A DNA stretch of 64,000 nt. Origin: JBBSUQ01 sp964389755 (GTDB taxonomy: Bacteria; Bacteroidota; Bacteroidia; Flavobacteriales_D; Crocinitomicaceae). The notes under the pieces are model-generated. The model was not told the DNA's origin. It made no database searches and saw only the letters and a program-made list of their open reading frames with translations. Where the stretch lies: positions 62,001 through 126,000 of the forward strand of contig CAYMEW010000001.1 of the NCBI GenBank assembly GCA_964389755.1. Direction: 5' to 3'. The position numbers and the translations under genes are program-made. Shown here in pieces: positions 44,210 through 52,205 of this stretch (the stretch's first letter is position 1; each line of letters starts with the position of its first letter).

Positions 44210-45019
44210 ATGCTCTCAGAAGAACAGGTAGAAATAATTTTGAACGACATACTTGAACAATACGGATACGATTTTACCGGGTATGCGCGCGCATCGTTAA
44301 GAAGACGAATGGACCGGCTTATTACCCTCGATAAAATTCCGGGTTTTGCCGAGTTCCGCTATCGTTTTCGAACGGATCGCGAATATATTCTGCGTTTCGT
44401 GGAGGAAATCACCGTCAATGTGACCGAAATGTTCCGCGATCCGTCGTTTTACAAGATGTTGCGCGAACACATTCTCCCCATGCTCGCCACGAATCCGCGC
44501 ATACGGATCTGGCATGCCGGCTGTTCCACGGGAGAAGAAGTCTTCAGCCTGGCCATTTTGCTGAAAGAACTCCGGTTGCTCCACAAGTCAATGATCTATG
44601 CCACCGATATTTCGGCTTCGGTGCTGGAAAATTTCAAAGAGCGGATGGTACCCATGAGCGCGATGCGCCAATATTCGGAAAATTACATTCACAGCGGCGG
44701 CAAGGAAGATTTTTCATCGTATTACACCGCGCAATACGACTACGCGATCATTAACCACGACCTGGTAGATAAAGTGATCTATTCGACGCACAACCTCGCT
44801 ACAGACAGTTCTTTTAATGAATTTAACCTGATCGTTTGTCGCAATGTCATGATCTACTTCGACAAAAACCTGCAGGAGCGGGCGCTTCGCCTTTTCGATG
44901 AAAGCTTGGCGCCGCTCGGTTACCTGGCACTCGGTTCCCGTGAAACACTCAAATACAGTTCGATTCGAAATAAATACGTACAGGTTGAAAACGAAAAGAT
45001 TTGGAAGAAAATACGCTAA
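44210..45019 (+). CDS. cheR: CheR-type protein-glutamate methyltransferase
   Basis: A 269-residue enzyme that transfers methyl from S-adenosylmethionine to glutamates, classically on chemoreceptors. It has the helical N-terminal CheR domain (1-75) and the SAM-binding domain with HAGCSTGEEVFSLAI near residues 103-117. FNLIVCRNVMIYFD near 205 and the C-terminal LGSRETL are also family marks. No PAS or TPR extension is fused. No chemoreceptor is in the window, so the substrate may be a glutamate-rich coiled coil such as that of the hybrid kinase (inference). It abuts the receiver upstream and overlaps cheB downstream by 19 bp. Confidence 0.93.
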   Translation: MLSEEQVEIILNDILEQYGYDFTGYARASLRRRMDRLITLDKIPGFAEFRYRFRTDREYILRFVEEITVNVTEMFRDPSFYKMLREHILPMLATNPRIRIWHAGCSTGEEVFSLAILLKELRLLHKSMIYATDISASVLENFKERMVPMSAMRQYSENYIHSGGKEDFSSYYTAQYDYAIINHDLVDKVIYSTHNLATDSSFNEFNLIVCRNVMIYFDKNLQERALRLFDESLAPLGYLALGSRETLKYSSIRNKYVQVENEKIWKKIR

Positions 45020-45582
45020 ATAATACACTCAAATGCATCGTGATCGGGGGTTCGGCCGGCAGCCTCGAGGTACTGTTCGGGTTACTCCCTAAAATCCGGA
45101 TTCCGGAGCACACTTTCCTGCTACTCGTACTGCACCGCAAAAACTCAGGTGGTGCACGACTCGAAGAATTGTTACGCGAAAAAGTAAGCGTGCCGGTGCG
45201 CGAAATTGAAGATAAAGATCCGATTCGCCCGGGGTGCCTCTACATTTGTCCGCCCGATTACCACCTCCTGCTCGAAAATGACTGTACATTTTCACTCGAT
45301 CTTTCCGAACGCGTCAATTACAACCGTCCAAGCATCGACATCTGCTTTAGCGAAATGGCACATCACTTTGAAAAAAATACGGTCGGGATCATTTTTTCAG
45401 GAGCCAATGCCGACGGTACACTCGGTTGCAGACAGATCCGCAGGTTCGGCGGTTTTACCATTGCACAGGATCCGAACGAAGCGCGCGTTCCCTACATGCC
45501 ACAAAATGCCATCGACCGCGGTACGATCGATCGCGTGATGACTTCCCACGAGATCGTGGCATATTTGAATGCCCTGGAATAG
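45001..45582 (+). CDS. cheB: CheB-type methylesterase, catalytic domain only (TTG start)
   Basis: A 193-residue protein-glutamate methylesterase/deamidase. The catalytic triad is seen as Ser18 in GGSAGS, His45 in LVLHRKN and Asp138 in SGANADGT. The N-terminal receiver of classical CheB is missing, so activity must be controlled in trans, perhaps by one of the two lone receivers of the cluster. The start is probably TTG at 45001, overlapping cheR by 19 bp; the next in-frame Met is far inside the domain. Together with CheR it makes a methylation/demethylation pair. Confidence 0.9.
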   Translation: MEENTLNNTLKCIVIGGSAGSLEVLFGLLPKIRIPEHTFLLLVLHRKNSGGARLEELLREKVSVPVREIEDKDPIRPGCLYICPPDYHLLLENDCTFSLDLSERVNYNRPSIDICFSEMAHHFEKNTVGIIFSGANADGTLGCRQIRRFGGFTIAQDPNEARVPYMPQNAIDRGTIDRVMTSHEIVAYLNALE

Positions 45583-45707
45583 GCACATCGCAAAAGAATA
45601 AATACATCACCGCTTTTAAGCTACCTGATCAACACTTCAGGTGGAATGGGCCTTAGGAGGACGCAAAAGGAACGTTCTTTGATACATCTGCGATCCAATC
45701 TGTCACC

Positions 45708-46541
45708 ATGAAACAATACTTCATTTACTGGTCCGCCACGCTGCTTATTGCTTTTGCCTGCTCTCCCGACAAACACACCGCCGCTACGTATTCCGTTTTT
45801 CCCTCCAAAGTCGATAGTATATACGCCATGCAAAACTTGTTATATACCATGCAACTGGAAATTCCGGGAGCTCTGATGTACACGCCTTCCTATCCAACTG
45901 CAACGGCCTGTTTTCCGCAACTACCAGTCAGCATCAAGTATGTATTCGCCCGGAAAAAATGGTATTCTCAAAAACCAGAAGGTCAACCGGATTCAGCATG
46001 CATCCAAAAGCATGTGCTGGAATATTACACGAAAAACTTCGAAGCGAACTCTATGCACAATTGGGACCCTGTTTATTTCGTGAAGACTCCGGAAATGCTG
46101 GAGGCAGAAATACGACTTTACAGAGAATTGATAGCCCAATGTCCGGATTCCATGAGTCAGCGGCGGTATCAAAAAGTACTCGAAATCAATCTCCGGCAAA
46201 AACGGGCGATCAAAACGCTTCGACAAAAAGAAGTTCGATTTCCGGACGAAAATGCTTATGTCGTTATTTTGACGAATGGAGCTAATCCTCCTTCGAAAAG
46301 TGCAGTGATTGACAGTGTGCTTACCGCTTACTATATACTTCGGGATCGCGCCGCTCGCACCTATTTTAAGCGCTCTTATGTCGATTTGTTCTACAACCGC
46401 CTTAATGAGACTTCCAACCGGCGAAAACTCGAAGCGCTGGAAGTTCTTTTCCCGGTGCATATTAAAGATCATACGCTGTTCAAACATTTAAATCCGCATT
46501 ATTACGAATCGATTTGCGAAACTTTAACTCCCGATCTATGA
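45708..46541 (+). CDS. Lipoprotein, first of two tandem paralogs
   Basis: A 277-residue protein with a lipoprotein signal (IAFAC, lipidated Cys at about residue 18). It shares two blocks with the following gene: FPSKVDSI just after the signal, and a C-terminal stretch with RSY-DLFYNRLNETSNRRKLEALE (split here for brevity) followed by the P-x-H-x-KD motif. The middle parts differ, apart from a shared helical segment around residues 130-175. I recognise no family. Its ATGA stop/start overlap with the paralog shows that they are one operon. It lies 125 bp after cheB, so a link to the signalling cluster is possible but unproven. Confidence 0.78.
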   Translation: MKQYFIYWSATLLIAFACSPDKHTAATYSVFPSKVDSIYAMQNLLYTMQLEIPGALMYTPSYPTATACFPQLPVSIKYVFARKKWYSQKPEGQPDSACIQKHVLEYYTKNFEANSMHNWDPVYFVKTPEMLEAEIRLYRELIAQCPDSMSQRRYQKVLEINLRQKRAIKTLRQKEVRFPDENAYVVILTNGANPPSKSAVIDSVLTAYYILRDRAARTYFKRSYVDLFYNRLNETSNRRKLEALEVLFPVHIKDHTLFKHLNPHYYESICETLTPDL

Positions 46542-47413
46542 GATACTCCGAAAAGTTCAAACCGAATAGTAAGTATATTCTTCATTTATTTTTAGTCAGC
46601 TTCTTAATGATTTTTGCCGGCTGTACCACGCATCCAGTTCCAGGAAAGCCGACTGTTTTTCCCTCCAAAGTCGATAGTATCGCGAATCGGAAACTCCTGT
46701 TTGCAGAATTGCGCAGGGAAATGTACAGCGATCCCCTGTATCATCCTCCGGGAAATCCAATAGCCGTTTGCATGATGCACGAATATCTCAAGGTCTCTTT
46801 TAACAGGACCGGGCACTGGATGATTCACGGTGAGTTAAATCCCCCGCTGACCAGTTCGGTATTAAACTATTATACCACGAACCAGGAAAAAAACGACCTT
46901 CGGTCGGACGCTGCGCTGTACATCGAAGTAACTATTCCGTTTTTAGAAACAGAACTGGAGCGGGTACAGGACGACATTCAAGCGTCCGTACAACTAAATG
47001 CGCATCCGGAATTCATCGCTTACAAAAAAGATCAGTTGAGACGCATCGAAAAAGAACTGAATTGTCTGCGAACATTCGGTGTTGAAAAGATTCGCAGAGT
47101 TGCGGATTATGCCCTCGTAGAGATCACTTACCAGGACCCGGCAGACCTGCCTTTTCCGAAAACCGATGCGATCGACAGTGTGCTTACTGCATTTTACATG
47201 TTGCGGGACAGTTCCGCACAGAAGTACTTTCACCGCTCGTATGCCGACCTGTTCTACAACCGTTTGAACGAGACTTCCAACCGGCGCAAACTCGAAGCGC
47301 TTGAAACATTGCACCCGATCCACGTTAAGGACAAGCCTTACTTTTTACGCATTAATCCGCAGTACCGGGAGTTGGAAAGAACCGCGCCGCCACCAAACTT
47401 ATCTGGTGTATGA
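46538..47413 (+). CDS. Lipoprotein, second of two tandem paralogs
   Basis: A 291-residue protein with a lipoprotein signal (LMIFAGC, lipidated Cys near residue 29). The frame is open from 46514, but the ATG at 46538 overlaps the stop of the first paralog by 4 bp and gives a proper signal peptide. It shares with that paralog the FPSKVDSI block and a long C-terminal block (SYADLFYNRLNETSNRRKL). Across these blocks even the DNA is nearly identical, while the centre has diverged. That suggests a recent tandem duplication with gene conversion at the ends. Function unknown. Confidence 0.78.
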   Translation: MRYSEKFKPNSKYILHLFLVSFLMIFAGCTTHPVPGKPTVFPSKVDSIANRKLLFAELRREMYSDPLYHPPGNPIAVCMMHEYLKVSFNRTGHWMIHGELNPPLTSSVLNYYTTNQEKNDLRSDAALYIEVTIPFLETELERVQDDIQASVQLNAHPEFIAYKKDQLRRIEKELNCLRTFGVEKIRRVADYALVEITYQDPADLPFPKTDAIDSVLTAFYMLRDSSAQKYFHRSYADLFYNRLNETSNRRKLEALETLHPIHVKDKPYFLRINPQYRELERTAPPPNLSGV

Positions 47414-47518
47414 AAACGCTTTGAGGGGTAACATTTGGGGATAAATCGCTACCTTTAAAGTTCCGGGACAGCAAAGGTTCCGAAACCCCAATGATAAACG
47501 AACCCAAAGTCTGTAAAT

Positions 47519-48262
47519 ATGGAATTTAGTCCTGCCAACCCGATCGTCAAATGCTGTCTCCAGGGGATGATGCTACAAGAAAACGGTCAACCCGAAGAAG
47601 CCGGTCGCGTTTTCCGACGGGCCTGTGACGAAGCAACCAGCGATTTTGAAAAATTCCTGGCGGCATACTACGTTGCCCGGCTACAATCTGACCTTTCAGA
47701 CCGGCTACAGTGGTATGAAACGGCTCTGCAACTGGCTCTGAGCGTGAACGATGAAGCTGTTCAGAGTGCCTTCCCCGTTCTGTACACGCACATTGCACAG
47801 TGCCAGGAAGAACTCGGGAATTCTGAGGCTGCACAAAAGAACCGGGAATTAGCCGCTTCCTTTCCGCAAACACCTTCGGATAAAGGTCCGTTTTATCACG
47901 GCACGAAAGCCGATTTAAAGATCGGTGATCACCTCACTGCGGGCGGCGGTTCGAATTACCAGGAAGGACTTAAAATGAACCACATTTACTTCACGGCCAT
48001 TCCCTACGGTGCCGGGCTGGCTGCGGCTTTGGCAAAAGGCGCGGGAAAAGAACGCGTATACATCATCGAGCCGACCGGGGATTTTGAGAATGATCCGAAT
48101 GTTACAAACAACAAGTTTCCCGGTAATCCCACGCGATCCTACCGGTCGGAGGCACCTTTGAAAATTGTCGGTGAGTTAGAAGAATGGGCGGGACAATCAC
48201 CCGAAGAAATTCAAAAATGGCGTGAAAAGCTGGCCAACAATAAGGGAGAGATTATTAATTGA
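47519..48262 (+). CDS. arr: Rifampin ADP-ribosyltransferase (Arr) with helical N-terminal domain
   Basis: A 247-residue protein. Residues about 1-120 are helical with TPR-like spacing (GQPEEAGRVFRRAC, SDRLQWYETALQLA, LGNSEAAQKNRELA). Residues about 128-247 are the whole Arr domain: FYHGTKADL, GGGSNYQEG, NHIYFTAI, RVYIIEPTGDFENDPN and FPGNPTRSYRS, including the conserved His, Tyr and Asp. Arr transfers ADP-ribose from NAD+ to rifampicin, inactivating it. Most Arr proteins are only about 140 residues, so the N-terminal module is an addition that may serve partner binding. By eye the gene matches the neighbouring base composition, so it is probably native. Confidence 0.9.
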   Translation: MEFSPANPIVKCCLQGMMLQENGQPEEAGRVFRRACDEATSDFEKFLAAYYVARLQSDLSDRLQWYETALQLALSVNDEAVQSAFPVLYTHIAQCQEELGNSEAAQKNRELAASFPQTPSDKGPFYHGTKADLKIGDHLTAGGGSNYQEGLKMNHIYFTAIPYGAGLAAALAKGAGKERVYIIEPTGDFENDPNVTNNKFPGNPTRSYRSEAPLKIVGELEEWAGQSPEEIQKWREKLANNKGEIIN

Positions 48263-48487
48263 GCAGCAGGCCGAAAAATACTTAAAAACTGAAATTAGAT
48301 TGTGTCAGCTTAGCGGCTATTGGAGTAATTACTTTTAATGGTTCAGTGCTAGGCGTTCGTGCTAACTCTTGAATATAGTACTTTTCGGCATGAAGGCTTA
48401 GCACTTGTCATGCTTAGTGTTTTTAGGGATAGCTATCCTTAAATTTATTTTGCTTAATTTTGGGATGATGATACTAAAATTTGACAA
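48263..48487. other. AT-rich spacer at the start of a compositionally distinct segment
   Basis: Base composition drops sharply after the arr stop. The spacer contains inverted copies of a TTAGCAC/GTGCTAA-like motif (GTGCTAAC at about 48359 and TTAGCAC at about 48397) and a TAATTTTG -7-like box at 48455-48462, 26 bp before the ATPase gene. No gene or RNA recognised. Confidence 0.4.
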
Positions 48488-49897
48488 ATGGGTTTTGATA
48501 AGAATATTTTAAGTGGAAGAATCAAGGATGATAATACATGGTGGACCGATGGCGAAATTCCGTTTTATATTGAATTTAGTAAAAGGAGATACTATAATGG
48601 GTTCTATGATCTAGTGATTCAAGATTTCCCACATAGAGCGGTTGTGTTAATGGGGCCACGACGAATTGGGAAGACAGTAATTATGTATCAGGCGATTCAG
48701 GATTTGATTAATATTGGAGTTGACCCAAAACAGATATTTTATTTCAGTCTAGATACGCCAATATATACTAATATTCCCTTAGAAGAATTGATTACTGATG
48801 GATTAGCTGTCAATAATTTAACTATTGAAGGCTGTTATTTCTTTTTTGATGAAATTCAATATTTAAAAGACTGGGAAATTCATTTAAAATCTCTGGTTGA
48901 TAAAAACCGTAAGTCTAAATTCATCGCTAGTGGAAGTGCGGCAGCTGCATTAAGGATGAAGAGTATAGAGAGCGGAGCGGGAAGGTTTACTGATTATTTT
49001 CTTCCTCCATTAACTTTTGCCGAGTACATCGATTTAAATGGATATAATGATTTACTAACTGAAACAGAAGTTGATTTTAATGGCCCAAGAAGGTTTTATA
49101 AATGCAAGAACATTGAAACATTCAACAGGCACTTTGTAGATTATATAAACTTTGGTGGCTTTCCAGAAATAGCTCTAAACTCCGATAAGGTTAAGAATCC
49201 TGAAAGAATCATACAAAAAGACATTACCGACAAGGTAATAATGAAAGACTTACCAGGTCTTTTTGGAATTGAAAACACATTGGAGCTACAACAATTTTTC
49301 AACGTCCTTTCATATAGAACAGGGGAAATTTTGGATTATCAAAAGGTTTCACAAGAAACTAAGACAGATAATAAAACGATTAAAAAATATATCAAATATC
49401 TCGAGGCAGCATTTTTGATAAAGGTCTTGCATCGTGTCGATATTACTGCTAAACGATTTAAAAATATTACCCAGTTCAAAATTTATTTAACAAATCCCAG
49501 TTTGTACACAGGTTTGTTTGGGCGAGTCGAATCTGATGATGAGAGATTTCCTCATTTAGTTGAAACAGCTGTATACGCGCAGTATTTACATAGAGAACAT
49601 GAGTTTCTGAGGTATGCAAATTGGAAAAAAGGAGCTGACGAAGGAGAAGTAGATTTGATTCAAGTTAGTCGGAATTTTCAAGATGTACATTGGGCTGTTG
49701 AAGTTAAGTGGTCAGATAACCCTAAAGCCGGTAAACTTAAACAATTCATGTCCAAGAATAAGCTAGAAAAGGGTGTAATTACAAGCAAAACGAAGTTTGA
49801 AGACTATGAAAATCTTCTCATCGTTCCTAATAGCATTTACGCATACGTAGTGAGTAAAAATGCATTATTAAAGCTTGAGGAGGATATTGTAAATTGA
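48488..49897 (+). CDS. AAA ATPase with DUF4143-type C-terminus
   Basis: A 469-residue protein of the ATPase family annotated as AAA_14 plus DUF4143. Walker A is GPRRIGKT at residues 56-63 and Walker B is CYFFFDEIQYL around 116-126. A winged-helix region (about 295-350) precedes a C-terminal PD-(D/E)xK-like nuclease-fold segment with GEVDLIQ and AVEVKWS (about 383-408). Such proteins are scattered, often mobile, and of unknown role. The gene is markedly AT-rich compared with its neighbours, with AT-ending codons throughout, which indicates recent horizontal transfer. It has no operon partner. Confidence 0.88.
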   Translation: MGFDKNILSGRIKDDNTWWTDGEIPFYIEFSKRRYYNGFYDLVIQDFPHRAVVLMGPRRIGKTVIMYQAIQDLINIGVDPKQIFYFSLDTPIYTNIPLEELITDGLAVNNLTIEGCYFFFDEIQYLKDWEIHLKSLVDKNRKSKFIASGSAAAALRMKSIESGAGRFTDYFLPPLTFAEYIDLNGYNDLLTETEVDFNGPRRFYKCKNIETFNRHFVDYINFGGFPEIALNSDKVKNPERIIQKDITDKVIMKDLPGLFGIENTLELQQFFNVLSYRTGEILDYQKVSQETKTDNKTIKKYIKYLEAAFLIKVLHRVDITAKRFKNITQFKIYLTNPSLYTGLFGRVESDDERFPHLVETAVYAQYLHREHEFLRYANWKKGADEGEVDLIQVSRNFQDVHWAVEVKWSDNPKAGKLKQFMSKNKLEKGVITSKTKFEDYENLLIVPNSIYAYVVSKNALLKLEEDIVN

Positions 49898-50050
49898 GCA
49901 TAATCGTAAAGTATAACCGTCAGTTAGGGGTTTATATGCGTTAATATTCGGCTTTGCACTGATTTGTATGGAGCGGGGGAATATCGAACTTTTTTGGGAG
50001 ATTGACCTTATTAATTTCGATTATTTGAAAACACAATTTTGTGTGAGTAG

Positions 50051-50521
50051 TTATTTGTAGCTATCAAAGTTTTTTAACATGCCCCGTAATAATCTCTCAC
50101 CATCTTCTCCGAGTCCATCGTTACTCAATCCTAAGTCGGCTCTCATGACTTTCATAACTTTGGTTAACATCTTAAATTGAGATAATGGGCTTGCCTGCAA
50201 AGCTTCATCACTAACTTGATAGACAAATTGCATATAGTCTCCGAAAGCAAGTGCTACTTGTGGAGATGCGAAAAGAATATTTTTCTTATAAAATTCATGC
50301 AACTTAGCCATATGCTCGGTAATATCGATTTTGTTCTCAGTATCATTTAAAATATCGACAACTAAATTTACAAATATTTGATAAGCCGCTCGACGTTCTC
50401 TACTAACTTCGCTATGCAATTCACGTTTTTTTTCAATGTAACTTTTATAAACATAGCCTATTGCTCCAGCAGCAATCGGGAACAAAATTGTTGTTAGCGT
50501 TAGAATGGTGGTTCGATCCAT
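50051..50521 (-). CDS. Hypothetical one-TM protein in the AT-rich segment
   Basis: A 156-residue protein. One N-terminal membrane helix (about residues 5-23, LTLTTILFPIAAGAIGYVY) is followed by a charged helical domain (EKKRELHSEVSRERRAAYQIF and further helices to the end). The frame is open to 50593, but that extension is low in information and the Met at 50521 starts the membrane helix cleanly. It is AT-rich like the ATPase gene to its left and convergent with it. The layout, a short anchor plus cytoplasmic helices, is seen in small accessory membrane proteins of islands; I assign no function. Confidence 0.65.
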   Translation of the reverse strand: MDRTTILTLTTILFPIAAGAIGYVYKSYIEKKRELHSEVSRERRAAYQIFVNLVVDILNDTENKIDITEHMAKLHEFYKKNILFASPQVALAFGDYMQFVYQVSDEALQASPLSQFKMLTKVMKVMRADLGLSNDGLGEDGERLLRGMLKNFDSYK

Positions 50522-50742
50522 TAAAGATTGTTTTAGTAAAAAGTTATTTGCGTTAAAAGTGTATAATAAAATTAATTCATTTTTTTGCACCATTTCCCTG
50601 ATGGAGGAAGTTTAAAAAAATTAGTGTGGCACTCATCGCTCTGGCAAGAAATAAAAAGAGTTAGTTTTTTCTCAGCCTGCCTGGCGGCAGATAAAAGCGA
50701 AAATGATCCCGAAGTACTTCTCTTTTCTGTCGAAAACTTCGT

Positions 50743-50787
50743 GAAAAAAGAAAATCAGAGTGGAAACTTCATTCTCACTCTGATTTG
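50743..50787 (-). terminator. Terminator downstream of tRNA-Leu
   Basis: On the minus strand an AATCAGAGTG / CACTCTGATT stem with a 13-nt loop is followed by TTCTTTTTT. It begins a few bases after the tRNA 3' end. Confidence 0.75.
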
Positions 50788-50871
50788 TACCCGGGGCGGG
50801 AATCGAACCCGCACTCTGTTGCCAGAACAGGATTTTGAATCCAGCGCGTCTACCAGTTCCGCCACCCGGGC
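50788..50871 (-). tRNA. tRNA-Leu (CAA)
   Basis: An 84-nt tRNA on the minus strand with acceptor GCCCGGG / CCCGGGT, D arm with GGTAGACGC, anticodon loop TTCAAAA (anticodon CAA), the long variable arm typical of class II tRNAs (TGTTCTGGCAACAGA region), and a T arm GCGGG-TTCGATT-CCCGC. CCA is not encoded. There is one mismatch in the anticodon stem (T28:T42), which is unusual but does not change identity. Its 3' end faces the AT-rich segment. Confidence 0.92.
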
Positions 50872-50941
50872 ATGCCCTCAACGGAGGTGCAAATTTAATG
50901 AATTCTTAAATGGTGCGGACGTTTAGACTGAATTTTTTGGA

Positions 50942-51139
50942 TCATGCCCGTTCTCGGGGCGTATTTTTCGGTTTTTTTTTCTTCCCAACCCTTGATTTCA
51001 AGTACTTTTCGAGGATGCAGGCTTCAAGCCCTGTTGGGAACTGTTCTGAATAAATCAGGACGAAAGGCGCGTATGCAGCGGTTGTACGTTCCCGCTTAGC
51101 ATTCTGTCTGCGTAACGTTATTAAAACAAAGCAGGACAA
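50942..51139 (-). pseudogene. GIY-YIG nuclease remnant
   Basis: A 65-codon frame whose residues 20-55 (AAYAPFVLIYSEQFPTG, then LEKYLKSRVGKKK) match the C-terminal half of the small GIY-YIG nucleases that are common in Bacteroidota, where RPFVLIY..F..EA...EKYLKS is typical. The N-terminal half, with the GIY-YIG motif and catalytic Arg, is absent upstream; that DNA is a terminator and the end of the next gene. I read it as a decayed fragment. Confidence 0.5.
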
Positions 51140-51164
51140 ACGACTTTCCGCCTGTCCCGCTTAT
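51126..51164 (-). terminator. Terminator of the DoxD/DoxA-like gene
   Basis: On the minus strand an AAGCGGGACAGGCG / CGTTTGTCCTGCTTT stem is followed by a short T run. It lies just after the stop codon at 51169 and overlaps the end of the GIY-YIG remnant. Confidence 0.7.
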
Positions 51165-51168
51165 GAGC

Positions 51169-52188
51169 TTATTGTTTTCGGATACTGTGTTCCCAGTGCA
51201 AACCGCTGATGTCGGTGATCTTTAAGGTGTAAGTTCCCTGCGGCAGAGCGGCTACTGCCTCATTTTTCAAATGCAGTTTTGCCCTGGCGCCGAGCGGTAC
51301 GACCAGGCTGTGTTTTCCCGGTTTAATTTTAGCGATGTAATAATTGGAAATTGACCCGGCGTTCATCGCGGCAAGATCCCCGGGCGCATAATGAAGTACT
51401 GCATTTTTTTGCGCATCAAGCAGGGCTATTTCGATGACCCACGAACCGTAAACATCCACACCTTCCGTCCGGTACAGGTCAAAAGAAAGCACGTCGTTTT
51501 TGATCTGTCCTGCCGATAGTTCGAGTTTCGGTTTGATGGATTTATTGTGAAGTGTTCCCCACAATCCGCCGTGAAAGACCTGGTTGGTCAGGAGTGTTAG
51601 TCCGAATATCAGGAGCGATCCGATGAGAACGATCTTCGGAAAAACCTGCTCCCGAATGGGAACTCGTCCTGAACCGAGCCATGCAAACCACTTGCTTTTA
51701 CCGGACACCAACTGATGTTTCAAGAGGTAATTGTCTATTGAAAACTTTCCGCTGCCGGTCAAAAACAAAAGAAAACCCGCGGCAATTCCCAAAACACCGA
51801 TTTGCCATTCGTCCAGGCAGGTCGTCCCGATCCAGCCCGACCCGAGCAGGATACCCAGTGCCAGTCCGAAGACGCCGATGCTCATTGCGCGCGTAAATAA
51901 CCCGAAAAGCATGAACAGCCCGACGATTCCTTCGAGAATCGTGAAAATGACCATAAACCACCAGAGCACATCCGGGTTTTCCACCAAATAGCGGATCCCC
52001 GGTTTAATTCCCAGCGCATGAGGCAAAAAATGATTGAACTTTTGACCGATGTAACCGGCCGTATCGGGGTCTAGTTTATCTGCCAGCACCGTTCTTCTCC
52101 AGAAAGCGGAAAAATACGTCCAGCCAATCACCAGGCGAATCGCGAGAACCATCAGGCCCGCATCGTTTCTTATACTTTTGTTTTTCAT
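51169..52188 (-). CDS. Thiosulfate:quinone oxidoreductase-like DoxD/DoxA fusion
   Basis: A 339-residue membrane protein. The N-terminal half (about 10-155) is a DoxD/DoxX-type four-helix membrane domain with AIRLVIGWTYFSAFWRR and LLGSGWIGTTCLDEWQIG. The C-terminal half (about 215-339) is an exported DoxA-like beta domain, linked by another helix (about 185-200). In Acidianus, DoxD and DoxA form the thiosulfate:quinone oxidoreductase that passes electrons from thiosulfate to quinone; Bacteroidota carry fused versions. Its neighbour 17 bp upstream encodes an exported DsrE-like protein, supporting a role in sulfur oxidation or sulfide handling. Confidence 0.82.
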   Translation of the reverse strand: MKNKSIRNDAGLMVLAIRLVIGWTYFSAFWRRTVLADKLDPDTAGYIGQKFNHFLPHALGIKPGIRYLVENPDVLWWFMVIFTILEGIVGLFMLFGLFTRAMSIGVFGLALGILLGSGWIGTTCLDEWQIGVLGIAAGFLLFLTGSGKFSIDNYLLKHQLVSGKSKWFAWLGSGRVPIREQVFPKIVLIGSLLIFGLTLLTNQVFHGGLWGTLHNKSIKPKLELSAGQIKNDVLSFDLYRTEGVDVYGSWVIEIALLDAQKNAVLHYAPGDLAAMNAGSISNYYIAKIKPGKHSLVVPLGARAKLHLKNEAVAALPQGTYTLKITDISGLHWEHSIRKQ

Positions 52189-52205
52189 GTTTTTAACTGA
52201 TTTTT

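Noticed and set aside
48263..48330. Left-hand att site matching the tRNA-Leu 3' end
   Set aside because: I looked for the CCCGGGT-containing tail and found no convincing copy.
50672..50881. 69-codon minus-strand frame
   Set aside because: Also mostly a translation of tRNA-Leu itself.
50585..50926. 113-codon plus-strand frame
   Set aside because: It runs through the tRNA-Leu gene; the RGGNRTRTLLPEQ-like stretch is the well-known false protein produced by translating antisense tRNA.
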